Made by a program: the position numbers and the translations under genes. From Paracoccus sp. (in: a-proteobacteria) (lineage in GTDB: Bacteria > Pseudomonadota > Alphaproteobacteria > Rhodobacterales > Rhodobacteraceae), in assembly GCA_031178645.1 (NCBI GenBank), contig JAPSIP010000081.1, positions 1 through 6,753 of the forward strand: a stretch of DNA of 6,753 bases, read 5' to 3'. The notes beneath the pieces were generated by a model. That model saw only the letters and a list, made by a program, of their open reading frames with translations. It searched no databases and had not been told where the DNA came from. Below, one piece after another: positions 1 to 5,244 of this stretch (the stretch's first letter is position 1; each line of letters opens with the position of its first letter).

Positions 1-146
1 CGCTGGGCCTCGGCCTTCCAGGCGTCATAGGCGGACTGGTAGTTCGGGAAGATGCCGACGATGTGGATGTTGTCGGTGTCGCGGAACTGGGTGCCCTGCG
101 GGTCGGTCAATTCGCCGCCGAAGACAAGATGCAGGCGTTGGCTCAT
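1..146 (-). CDS. DUF4170 family small protein (N-terminal part)
   Basis: The first 48 codons of a minus-strand gene that runs off the left edge. The translation begins MSQRLHLVFGGELTDP and continues through IHIVGIFPNY and AYDAWKAEAQ. This resembles the short alphaproteobacterial proteins grouped as DUF4170, which I recall as about 75-80 residues and of unknown function, so roughly 30 residues are missing. I see no signal peptide or membrane segment in the visible part, so it is probably cytoplasmic. The ATG is supported by an AGGGGAA ribosome-binding sequence at 152-158, five bases upstream. It lies 139 bp downstream of the EVE gene on the same strand and has a weak promoter-like sequence of its own, so it may be transcribed separately. 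The family call is from memory of the sequence pattern, and no function can be inferred. Confidence 0.72.
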   Translation of the reverse strand, partial: MSQRLHLVFGGELTDPQGTQFRDTDNIHIVGIFPNYQSAYDAWKAEAQ

Positions 147-175
147 GGTGTTTCCCCTGATTGACTTGCGCGCGG

Positions 176-204
176 ACCCTAGCGCGGCAGCGCGGCAAGC
201 GAAA
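176..204 (-). promoter_or_regulatory. candidate promoter for the DUF4170 gene
   Basis: On the minus strand, TTTCGC (199-204) is followed after 17 bases by TAGGGT (176-181). That would start transcription near 169 and give a leader of about 23 bases. The -35 box is poor and the -10 box matches the consensus at only three positions. The placement is sensible, but the case rests on position and on a similar TAGGG core upstream of tsaD. Confidence 0.25.
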
Positions 205-213
205 GCCGCGAAG

Positions 214-250
214 CCTGCACGACCCCCGCGGCGGCGCGCAGTGCTGCAGG
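214..250 (-). other. inverted repeat downstream of the EVE gene (possible weak terminator)
   Basis: CCTGCA at 214-219 pairs with TGCAGG at 245-250. One further pair (C220-G243) is possible past a bulge, with a GC-rich loop of about 22 bases. It lies 36-72 bases past the EVE stop codon, where a terminator for the tsaD-gpsA-YciI-EVE transcript would fit. There is no T-run after the downstream arm on the minus strand and the loop is long, so intrinsic termination is doubtful. Confidence 0.2.
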
Positions 251-285
251 GCCGGATGGGTATTTGGGCAACGAAGAAGCCGGTC

Positions 286-699
286 CTAGAGCCCCGAGAG
301 GCGCAGGATCGCGTCCCATTCCGCCTCCGACACGGGTTGCACGGACAGGCGCGAGTTGTTGACCAGCACCATGTCCTTCAGCGCCGGTTCCTGCTTGGCC
401 TGGTCCAGCGAGATGGCCTTGGGCAGGGGCTTTACCGCCTTGATGTCGACGCATTCCCATTTCGGATCCTCGGCTTTGCTGTCGCGATGGGCCTCGGCGA
501 TGACCTCGACGATGCCCACGGCTTCCTTGCCGATGTTGGAATGGTAGAACAGGCCCTGATCGCCCAGCTTCATCGCGCGCATGAAGTTGCGGGCCTGGTA
601 GTTGCGCACGCCGTCCCATTCCTCGCCCCGGTCGCCGCGCGCGACGAGGTCGTCCCAGCTGAAGACGTCCGGTTCGGACTTGAACAGCCAGTATGCCAT
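286..699 (-). CDS. EVE domain-containing protein (THYN1-like)
   Basis: A 137-residue single-domain protein, the usual size for stand-alone bacterial EVE proteins. Hallmarks are WLFKSEP at residues 4-10, WDGVRNYQARNFMR at 28-41, FYHSN at 51-55 and NNSRLSVQPV at 114-123. EVE is a PUA-like fold that binds modified bases in nucleic acids; human THYN1 is the eukaryotic relative. The target of the bacterial stand-alone form is not settled. It should be cytoplasmic, as no signal or membrane segment is seen. The frame is open further upstream, but MAYW is the right start: it matches where the family begins, has a GGTGA sequence at 707-711 seven bases upstream, and its A is the last base of the YciI stop (TGATG). 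It is the last gene of the tsaD operon. The context suggests, without proving, a link to RNA modification or translation. Confidence 0.93.
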   Translation of the reverse strand: MAYWLFKSEPDVFSWDDLVARGDRGEEWDGVRNYQARNFMRAMKLGDQGLFYHSNIGKEAVGIVEVIAEAHRDSKAEDPKWECVDIKAVKPLPKAISLDQAKQEPALKDMVLVNNSRLSVQPVSEAEWDAILRLSGL

Positions 700-971
700 C
701 AGCCGATCACCTTCTTCCATTCGGTGATCTCGACCGAATCGAACAAGCCGGCCAGGCCATAGGGGTCGCTGGCGGCCCATGCTTTGGCGGCACCCAGGCT
801 GTCGGCTTCCAGCACCAGAAGCGAGCCGCGCATTTCGCCATCGGTCAGCATCGGGCCGCCGAACAGGACGACGCCGGTGTCGCGGACATAGGCAAGGTGA
901 GCCTCGCGGTTGGCCATGCGGGTTTCAAGGGCGCCGGGCTTGTCGCGGCAGATCAGGGCGAACAGGGGCAT
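699..971 (-). CDS. YciI family protein
   Basis: A 90-residue protein of the YciI-like family, small dimeric alpha+beta barrels related to ferredoxin-like and muconolactone-isomerase folds. The biochemical role is unknown; a conserved His suggests enzyme activity in some members. Seen here are the N-terminal strand PLFALICRDKPGAL, the conserved R22 and H25 in REAHLAYVR, FGGP at 37-40, a SLLVLEA strand at 50-56, the family's DPY at 69-71 and a C-terminal EITEW strand. The start is ambiguous: two ATGs stand side by side at 972-974 and 969-971. The GGAGG at 976-980 is too close to the first, so I chose the second, though using the first adds only one Met. The gene overlaps gpsA at its start and the EVE gene by one base at its stop. 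Family assignment is solid; function is unknown. Confidence 0.88.
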   Translation of the reverse strand: MPLFALICRDKPGALETRMANREAHLAYVRDTGVVLFGGPMLTDGEMRGSLLVLEADSLGAAKAWAASDPYGLAGLFDSVEITEWKKVIG

Positions 972-1912
972 CATTCCTCCTTCAGGGGTCGGGTCATCAG
1001 GTGCTGGGCCGCGTCGTCCACCGTCATGCGGCCCTCGGCCAGGCGGGCGACCATGGCGGCGATGGGCATGTCGCAGCCCATCTTGCCGGCCAGGGCCGCG
1101 ACGGCGCGGGCGGTGGCGGCGCCTTCGACGGTGGTGGCGGTGTCAAAGGGTTGGCGGGCGCCAAGCGCCTGGCCATAGCGGAAGTTGCGCGATTGCTGGG
1201 ACGTGCAGGTCAGCGTCAGGTCGCCCAGGCCCGATAGCCCGGTCAGCGTTTCCGGACGCGCGCCCAGGCGGGCTGCAAGACGGGTCATTTCCGCGAAGCC
1301 GCGGGTGATGATGGCGGCGCGGGCGCTGTCGCCCAAGCCCGCGCCGATGACGACGCCCGCCGCAATGGCGATGACATTCTTCAGCGCCCCGCCCAGTTCC
1401 GCGCCCGTCACGTCGGTGGTGCGGTAAAGCCGCAGGACCGGGGTGGACAGGTCCTGCTGCAGCGCGCGGCCCGCGCCCGCGTCGGCGCAGGCCAGGGTCA
1501 GGGCGGTGGGCAGGCCGCGCGCGATATCGGCGGCGAAAGACGGGCCGGTGAGGACCGCCACTGTGGCCTGGGGACAGGCGTCATGCAGCAGGGCCGAGGG
1601 GCCGGTCAGATGGGACAGGTCGATGCCTTTGGCCGTGCTGACAAGGTGCTTGCGCGCCAGCAGCGCGGCATGTTGCGCCATAAAGCCGCCCAAGACCTGC
1701 GCGGGCAGGGCCAGCAGCAAGGTGTCGGCTTGGGCGGCCGCTGTCAGGTCGTCGGTGATGCATACCTCTTGGGGCAGCGTCACGCCGGGCAGGCGGGGGT
1801 TGTCGCGGCCCCAGCTTGTGTCCCGCGCCCAAAGCGTCACCGGGCCGTTCGCGGACAGGGCCACCGCAAGCGCCGTGCCAAAGGCGCCCGCGCCCAGGAT
1901 CGCGATGCTCAT
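971..1912 (-). CDS. gpsA: glycerol-3-phosphate dehydrogenase [NAD(P)+]
   Basis: A 313-residue cytoplasmic enzyme that reduces dihydroxyacetone phosphate to sn-glycerol-3-phosphate, the backbone for phospholipid synthesis. The N-terminal Rossmann domain carries the dinucleotide motif [10 protein letters not shown] at residues 7-16. KGID (95-98) and GPSFA (123-127) follow. The catalytic Lys lies in GGALKNV (174-180, K178). ITRGFAEM (202-209) and [19 protein letters not shown] (225-243) are typical substrate-domain signatures. It is somewhat shorter than E. coli GpsA (339 residues), partly because the stretch between WARD (28-31) and LPG (41-43) is only nine residues. Start choice: the family begins just before the GAG motif, and this ATG overlaps the tsaD stop as ATGA, with a purine-rich AAGGGGGCAAAGG upstream. 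It is second in the tsaD operon, a gene pairing common in alphaproteobacteria. Confidence 0.97.
   Translation of the reverse strand: MSIAILGAGAFGTALAVALSANGPVTLWARDTSWGRDNPRLPGVTLPQEVCITDDLTAAAQADTLLLALPAQVLGGFMAQHAALLARKHLVSTAKGIDLSHLTGPSALLHDACPQATVAVLTGPSFAADIARGLPTALTLACADAGAGRALQQDLSTPVLRLYRTTDVTGAELGGALKNVIAIAAGVVIGAGLGDSARAAIITRGFAEMTRLAARLGARPETLTGLSGLGDLTLTCTSQQSRNFRYGQALGARQPFDTATTVEGAATARAVAALAGKMGCDMPIAAMVARLAEGRMTVDDAAQHLMTRPLKEE
975..980 (-). promoter_or_regulatory. Shine-Dalgarno sequence of the YciI gene, inside the gpsA 3' end
   Basis: The minus strand reads GGAGGAATGATG. GGAGGA is formed by the last two sense codons of gpsA (Glu-Glu) and is followed directly by two ATGs that overlap the gpsA TGA stop. 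Spacing favours the second ATG. This indicates translational coupling between gpsA and the YciI gene. Confidence 0.6.
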
Positions 1913-2979
1913 GCCTTTGCCCCCTTCTTGCCGCCGCCCAGCATCGGCGCGGCGCTGCGATCCAGCGGCCAGCGGGGCCGCGCGGCCAGATCCATGCCGT
2001 CGTACTGGCCCAGGGCAAAGCGTTCCGCCCCCGCCCAGGCGATCATCGCGCCGTTGTCGGTGCATAGCGCCAGCGGCGGGGCCAGGAAGCGCGTGCCCGC
2101 GTCTTGGGCCACCCGTTCCAGGGCCGCGCGGATCGTGCGGTTGGCGGCGACCCCGCCCGCGACGGCCAGAACCGGGGCGGGGCTGGCGGCCAAGGCGCGG
2201 CGGGATTTCTCGGCCAGGACTTCGGCCACGGATTGCTGGAATGCCGCGCAAAGATCCGCGCGGTCTTGCTGTCGCAGCCCGCCCTGCTCCGCGATCAACT
2301 GATCGCGCAGGCGCAGGGCGGCGGTTTTCAGGCCCGAGAAGGACATGTCGCAGCCGGGCCGGTCCAGAAGCGGGCGGGGCAGGGCGAAGCGGTCGGGATC
2401 GCCGGTCGCGGCCTCGGCCTCGACGGAAGGCCCGCCAGGCTGGGGCAGGGCCAGCAGCTTGGCCAGCTTGTCGAAAGCCTCGCCCGGGGCGTCGTCGATG
2501 GTGCCGCCCAAACGGGTGAAATCCTGCGGCCCGTCCACCCGCAGGAACTGGCAATGCCCGCCGGATACCAGCAGCATCAGATAGGGAAAGCCGATTCCGT
2601 CGGTCAGCCGCGGCGTCAGCGCATGACCTGCCAGGTGGTTCACCCCGATCAGCGGCAGGCCCGCCCCCGCAGCGATGCCCTTGGCGCACATCACGCCCGC
2701 CATGACCCCGCCGATCAGGCCCGGCCCCGCCGTGACCGCGACCGCCGTGATATCGCGCAGCGCAACGCCCGCCTGCGACAGCGCCTGTTCGACGACCAGA
2801 TCCAGCCGTTCCGCATGGGCGCGGGCGGCGATCTCCGGCACGACGCCGCCGAAATCGGCGTGCAGGGCGGTCTGGCTGCTGACGACAGAGGCCAGGATCC
2901 GCCGGCCGCCCGTCACAAGCGCGGCGGCGGTGTCGTCGCAACTGCTCTCGATGCCAAGGAAAATCTGGGTGTCGTCCAT
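1909..2979 (-). CDS. tsaD: tRNA N6-adenosine threonylcarbamoyltransferase TsaD
   Basis: A 356-residue ASKHA-fold enzyme (Kae1/Qri7/YgjD family). With TsaB and TsaE it transfers the threonylcarbamoyl group from threonylcarbamoyl-AMP to A37 of tRNAs that read ANN codons. Visible motifs are GIESSCDDT at residues 9-17, metal-binding histidines in NHLAGH (114-119), SGGH (139-142), the nucleotide-site run [17 protein letters not shown] (158-174), GGVAAN (275-280) and the metal-ligand Asp in TDNGAM (307-312, D308). Length is normal for the family. The frame stays open far upstream, but the Met directly before [12 protein letters not shown] is the correct start; the ribosome-binding signal there is weak (AAGAG at 2981-2985). 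Its stop overlaps the gpsA start by four bases. The older name Gcp/O-sialoglycoprotein endopeptidase is misleading. It heads the minus-strand operon and diverges from hemD. Confidence 0.97.
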   Translation of the reverse strand: MDDTQIFLGIESSCDDTAAALVTGGRRILASVVSSQTALHADFGGVVPEIAARAHAERLDLVVEQALSQAGVALRDITAVAVTAGPGLIGGVMAGVMCAKGIAAGAGLPLIGVNHLAGHALTPRLTDGIGFPYLMLLVSGGHCQFLRVDGPQDFTRLGGTIDDAPGEAFDKLAKLLALPQPGGPSVEAEAATGDPDRFALPRPLLDRPGCDMSFSGLKTAALRLRDQLIAEQGGLRQQDRADLCAAFQQSVAEVLAEKSRRALAASPAPVLAVAGGVAANRTIRAALERVAQDAGTRFLAPPLALCTDNGAMIAWAGAERFALGQYDGMDLAARPRWPLDRSAAPMLGGGKKGAKA

Positions 2980-2983
2980 GCTC

Positions 2984-3012
2984 TTGCCGGGCGGGGGAAT
3001 GGCGCTTACGCC
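2984..3012 (+). promoter_or_regulatory. candidate promoter for hemD
   Basis: TTGCCG (2984-2989) is followed after 17 bases by TACGCC (3007-3012), giving a predicted start near 3019 and a leader of about 27 bases. The -10 box is poor. It is listed because hemD is the first gene on this strand and a promoter must lie in or beyond this 66-bp gap. Confidence 0.18.
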
Positions 3013-3017
3013 TGAAG

Positions 3018-3046
3018 GCCCTAGCACCCGATCCGAGATTTGCCAA
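3018..3046 (-). promoter_or_regulatory. tsaD: candidate promoter for the tsaD-gpsA-YciI-EVE operon
   Basis: On the minus strand, TTGGCA (3041-3046) is followed after exactly 17 bases by TAGGGC (3018-3023). The predicted start is near 3011, with a leader of about 30 bases. The -35 box is good. The -10 box lacks the final T, a base reported to be missing from many Rhodobacter-type promoters. The -35 box reaches the first base of the hemD ATG on the other strand. Confidence 0.35.
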
Positions 3047-3708
3047 TGTCCCCCGACCCGCGGCCCGTCCTGCTGCTGACCCGCCCCCAGGCGGATTCCC
3101 GGCGTTTCGCGGCGCTGCTGCCGGATTGGCGGGCCGTGATCTCGCCCATCCTGCGGATCGTTGCGGTGGAACACGACGCCGCCCTGCTGCGCGATGCGCC
3201 GGGGCTGGTCTTCACCTCGGCCCATGCGGTGGCGTCTGCCGGGCCGGGGCGGGGGCGGCTGGCGATCTGCGTGGGTGGGCATACGGGGGCATTGGCGCGG
3301 CAGGCGGGCTTTGCGGTTCAGGAAGGCAACGGATTTGCCGAAAGCCTGCTGCCGCTGATAAAGGCCGCGCCCGTGCCGCTGGTCCATCCGCATGGTCGCC
3401 ATGTGGCGAAGGTCCTGCCGGTACCGGGCGTGGTTGTCTATGACCAGCAGGCCCAGCCCCTTACGGCCGAGGCGCAAGCCCTGCTGGCGGGCAGGGACCC
3501 GGTGGTGGTGCCGCTGTTCTCGCCCCGCAGCGCGCGGCTGCTGGCGGAACCGGCAAGGGCCGCGCGGTCGCCCATGACGATCGTGGCGATCAGCGAGGCG
3601 GCGCGGGCGGCCTGGGACGCCCCCTTCGCCGGACAGTCGGTCGCCGCAACGCCCGACATCGAGGCAATGGCTGCGGCCATCCGCCGCCTGCCGCTGGCGG
3701 AACAATGA
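3046..3708 (+). CDS. hemD: uroporphyrinogen-III synthase
   Basis: A 220-residue cytoplasmic enzyme of tetrapyrrole synthesis. It closes the linear hydroxymethylbilane made by HemC into uroporphyrinogen III with inversion of ring D. Overall conservation in this family is low, but these features fit: [16 protein letters not shown] at the N-terminus, FTSAHAV (56-62) closing the first half, AICVGGHT (73-80), VYDQQ with Tyr132 in the linker region, [11 protein letters not shown] (156-166) and [10 protein letters not shown] (181-190). It is slightly short (E. coli HemD is 246 residues), as in related alphaproteobacteria. The start is ATG at 3046; an in-frame TTG at 3040 would add two residues and is less likely. 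The ribosome-binding signal is weak (GAGA near 3035). hemC is not adjacent; instead mic60 and hemY follow on the same strand. Confidence 0.9.
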   Translation: MSPDPRPVLLLTRPQADSRRFAALLPDWRAVISPILRIVAVEHDAALLRDAPGLVFTSAHAVASAGPGRGRLAICVGGHTGALARQAGFAVQEGNGFAESLLPLIKAAPVPLVHPHGRHVAKVLPVPGVVVYDQQAQPLTAEAQALLAGRDPVVVPLFSPRSARLLAEPARAARSPMTIVAISEAARAAWDAPFAGQSVAATPDIEAMAAAIRRLPLAEQ

Positions 3709-3721
3709 TGCGCAGGGCGGG

Positions 3722-3750
3722 TTGAGAAGCGGCCCTTGCCTGATTAGGCT
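3722..3750 (+). promoter_or_regulatory. candidate internal promoter for mic60-hemY
   Basis: TTGAGA (3722-3727, five of six to consensus) is followed after 17 bases by TAGGCT (3745-3750), with a predicted start near 3757 and a leader of about 40 bases before the GTG. The 89-bp gap after hemD is much larger than other same-strand gaps in the window except that before the DUF4170 gene. This supports a separate promoter for the two membrane-protein genes. Confidence 0.4.
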
Positions 3751-3761
3751 GCAGGCCAAGG
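3734..3761 (+). other. imperfect hairpin overlapping the mic60 promoter candidate
   Basis: CCTTGCCTG (3734-3742) can pair with CAGG plus CAAGG (3752-3755 and 3757-3761). This makes a nine-pair stem with one bulged C (3756) and a nine-base loop. No T-run follows, so it is not a standard intrinsic terminator for hemD. Because it covers the -10 box of the candidate promoter, it could be an operator, an RNA structure or chance in GC-rich DNA. Confidence 0.22.
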
Positions 3762-3797
3762 CGCGGCCACCCTGCCGCCGCGAGACGGGGACCAAAC

Positions 3798-5234
3798 GTG
3801 AAAAAGCCAGACAAGACCAAGAACACCAGCACATCCGCAACCCCGCAGGACGACACGCCCCTGATGCCGAAAAAGGACGCCGCCGCGCCCGGCGTGATCG
3901 CCGCGACCGATATCGGGTCCAGTGACGGCACGAAGGCCGCGGCCCTGGGGGGCGAAATCAAGCCCGTCGATTCGACATTGCTGGGCGACAAGACCGGGCA
4001 AAGCCCCGCGGCCGAGCGGAAGCCGGCGCAGGATCAGGGTCCGGCCGATGCCAAGGTCGAGAAAGCAAAAGCCGCCGAGGCAAAGGCTGACGCCAAGCCA
4101 GGCCCGGCAAGCGAGAAGCCGACTTCGGTTCCTTCGTCGGGTTCGGTTTCGTCGGGATCGGCGTCTTCGATGGCGTCCACGTCGTCGGGATCTGCGACAA
4201 GCTCTGCCTCGCCCTCGGCGCCAGCCCAGAAGGTGACGGTACAGAAGACCGGCTTCTGGCCCGTGGTCCTGGGCGGCGTGGTGGCGGCGGGCCTTGGCTC
4301 GGCCGCGACGATCTGGGCGCTGCCGCATCTTCCCGCGGGCTGGCTGCCGGAACAGCCGGCACCCGCGGCGGCGCCCGAGGTGGATGTTGCCGCGATTCGC
4401 GACGATGCCGTTGCCGCGGCCCAAAGCGCGACCGCCGAGCAGATCGACGCCCTGCGGGCCGAATTGGCCGCGCAGGCCGAGCAGGGGGCCCAACAGCCCG
4501 TCCCCGCCGGCCCGTCCGAGGAAGACCTGGCCGCCCTGCGCCAGCAGGTCGAACAGCAGGCCGCGCGGGTCGAGGAATTGGCCGCCCGTCCGCAGATCGA
4601 CCCCGACATGGCCGCGCGCATCCAGACGCTGGCGGACCAGGCAGGGGCGTTGGAACAGCAGATCCAGACCGCCGCCCAGGCCGCCCAGGCCCAGATCAAC
4701 GCAGCCCAGGCCGAGGCCCAGCAGTTGCAGGAGGCCGCCGCCGAAAGCACCCGCCGGGCCGAGGCCGTGGCTGCCGTCGCGTCGCTGCAGTCCGCGCTTG
4801 ACCAAGGGGTCAACCCCGACGAGGCCCGCCAGACGCTGGAAGGCGTCGGGCTTGAGGCGCCCGAGGCACTGACGCGCGAGGTTCCCAGCCTCGACAGCCT
4901 CCAGGCCGATTTCCCGCAGGCCGCGCGGGCAGCCCTGCGCACCTCGCTGCGCCAGGACAGCGCGGCGGGCAATGGCAACCTTTTGACGAACTTCCTGCGC
5001 GCCCAGACCGGCGCGCGTTCGGTCGAGGCGCGCGATGGGTCCGATCCCGACGCGATCCTGTCGCGGGCCGACGGCGCGGTCGAGGAAGGCCGGATCGGCG
5101 ATGCCCTGACGGAAATCAAGGCCCTGCCGGAAGAAGCCAAAGCCGCCCCCGCCATGGCCGACTGGCTGGCCGGGGCCACGGCCTATCGCGATGCTCAGGC
5201 GGCACTGTCCGACCTGTCCGCCCCTTCAAACTGA
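3798..5234 (+). CDS. Mic60/mitofilin-like inner-membrane protein (COG4223 type)
   Basis: A 478-residue single-pass membrane protein with the layout of alphaproteobacterial Mic60, homologue of the mitochondrial MICOS subunit that bends membrane at crista junctions. Residues 1-150 are disordered and rich in Lys, Ala and Ser, with an SSGSx repeat at 113-122; they are probably cytoplasmic. One membrane segment lies at about 153-175 ([23 protein letters not shown] region). From about 195 to 330 it is an Ala/Gln/Glu-rich coiled coil, expected in the periplasm. Residues 333-470 form the mitofilin-like C-terminal region, with [11 protein letters not shown] (371-381), [21 protein letters not shown] (420-440) and [16 protein letters not shown] (442-457). 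It starts with GTG, with GGGGA at 3787-3791 six bases upstream. hemY follows after ten bases, so the two are surely co-expressed. The call rests on architecture, the C-terminal pattern and its hem-gene neighbourhood, which is typical for this family. Confidence 0.87.
   Translation: MKKPDKTKNTSTSATPQDDTPLMPKKDAAAPGVIAATDIGSSDGTKAAALGGEIKPVDSTLLGDKTGQSPAAERKPAQDQGPADAKVEKAKAAEAKADAKPGPASEKPTSVPSSGSVSSGSASSMASTSSGSATSSASPSAPAQKVTVQKTGFWPVVLGGVVAAGLGSAATIWALPHLPAGWLPEQPAPAAAPEVDVAAIRDDAVAAAQSATAEQIDALRAELAAQAEQGAQQPVPAGPSEEDLAALRQQVEQQAARVEELAARPQIDPDMAARIQTLADQAGALEQQIQTAAQAAQAQINAAQAEAQQLQEAAAESTRRAEAVAAVASLQSALDQGVNPDEARQTLEGVGLEAPEALTREVPSLDSLQADFPQAARAALRTSLRQDSAAGNGNLLTNFLRAQTGARSVEARDGSDPDAILSRADGAVEEGRIGDALTEIKALPEEAKAAPAMADWLAGATAYRDAQAALSDLSAPSN
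4134..4163 (+). repeat. 15-bp imperfect tandem repeat encoding SSGSx
   Basis: Two adjacent 15-base units, each encoding SSGS plus one residue (SSGSV then SSGSA), sit within a longer Ser-rich tract that runs to about 4220 with decaying SSG/ATSS motifs. The unit reads TCGTCGGGnTCGGnn. It lies in the disordered segment just before the membrane anchor of the Mic60-like protein, where length variation would be tolerated. Confidence 0.6.
4671..4721 (+). repeat. GCCGCCCAG-type short repeats in the mic60 coiled coil
   Basis: GCCGCCCAG occurs twice in tandem (4671-4688), followed by GCCCAG and then degenerate GCAGCCCAGGCC and GAGGCCCAG copies. These encode an AAQAAQAQ then AAQAEAQ run in the coiled coil. 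It looks like local duplication of an Ala-Ala-Gln unit and not a separate element. Confidence 0.45.
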
Positions 5235-5244
5235 GGTCCGGGCA

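Noticed and set aside
52..762. 236-codon plus-strand frame opposite the EVE and DUF4170 genes
   Set aside because: Both minus-strand genes are recognisable families with ribosome-binding sites. This frame is Arg/Pro/Gly-rich and matches nothing.
1443..2519. 358-codon plus-strand frame spanning the gpsA-tsaD junction
   Set aside because: It crosses two well-supported genes on the other strand and encodes an Arg/Pro/Ala-rich product with no domain; a GC-bias shadow.
2104..3015. 303-codon plus-strand frame opposite tsaD
   Set aside because: TsaD on the minus strand has all its active-site motifs. The opposite translation is low-complexity Arg/Gly/Gln-rich and has no convincing start signal.
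3438..3680. 80-codon minus-strand frame inside hemD
   Set aside because: It lies entirely within hemD, is Ala/Ser-rich, and has no promoter or ribosome-binding sequence that stands out.
3734..3761. Rho-independent terminator after hemD
   Set aside because: A stem can form, but no T-run follows and it is interrupted by a bulge. It is kept only as an unclassified hairpin.
1909..3840. tsaD frame extended upstream to 643 codons, through hemD
   Set aside because: The extension is antisense to hemD and has no TsaD-like content. The family begins at [13 protein letters not shown], and the extension is only an absence of stops.
3744..5179. Two long minus-strand frames (353 and 381 codons) opposite mic60
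   Set aside because: They are antisense shadows of the Ala/Gln-rich coiled-coil gene. The translations are Gly/Leu/Arg-rich or Ser/Ala/Cys-rich repeats that mirror GCC/CAG codons, with no family resemblance.
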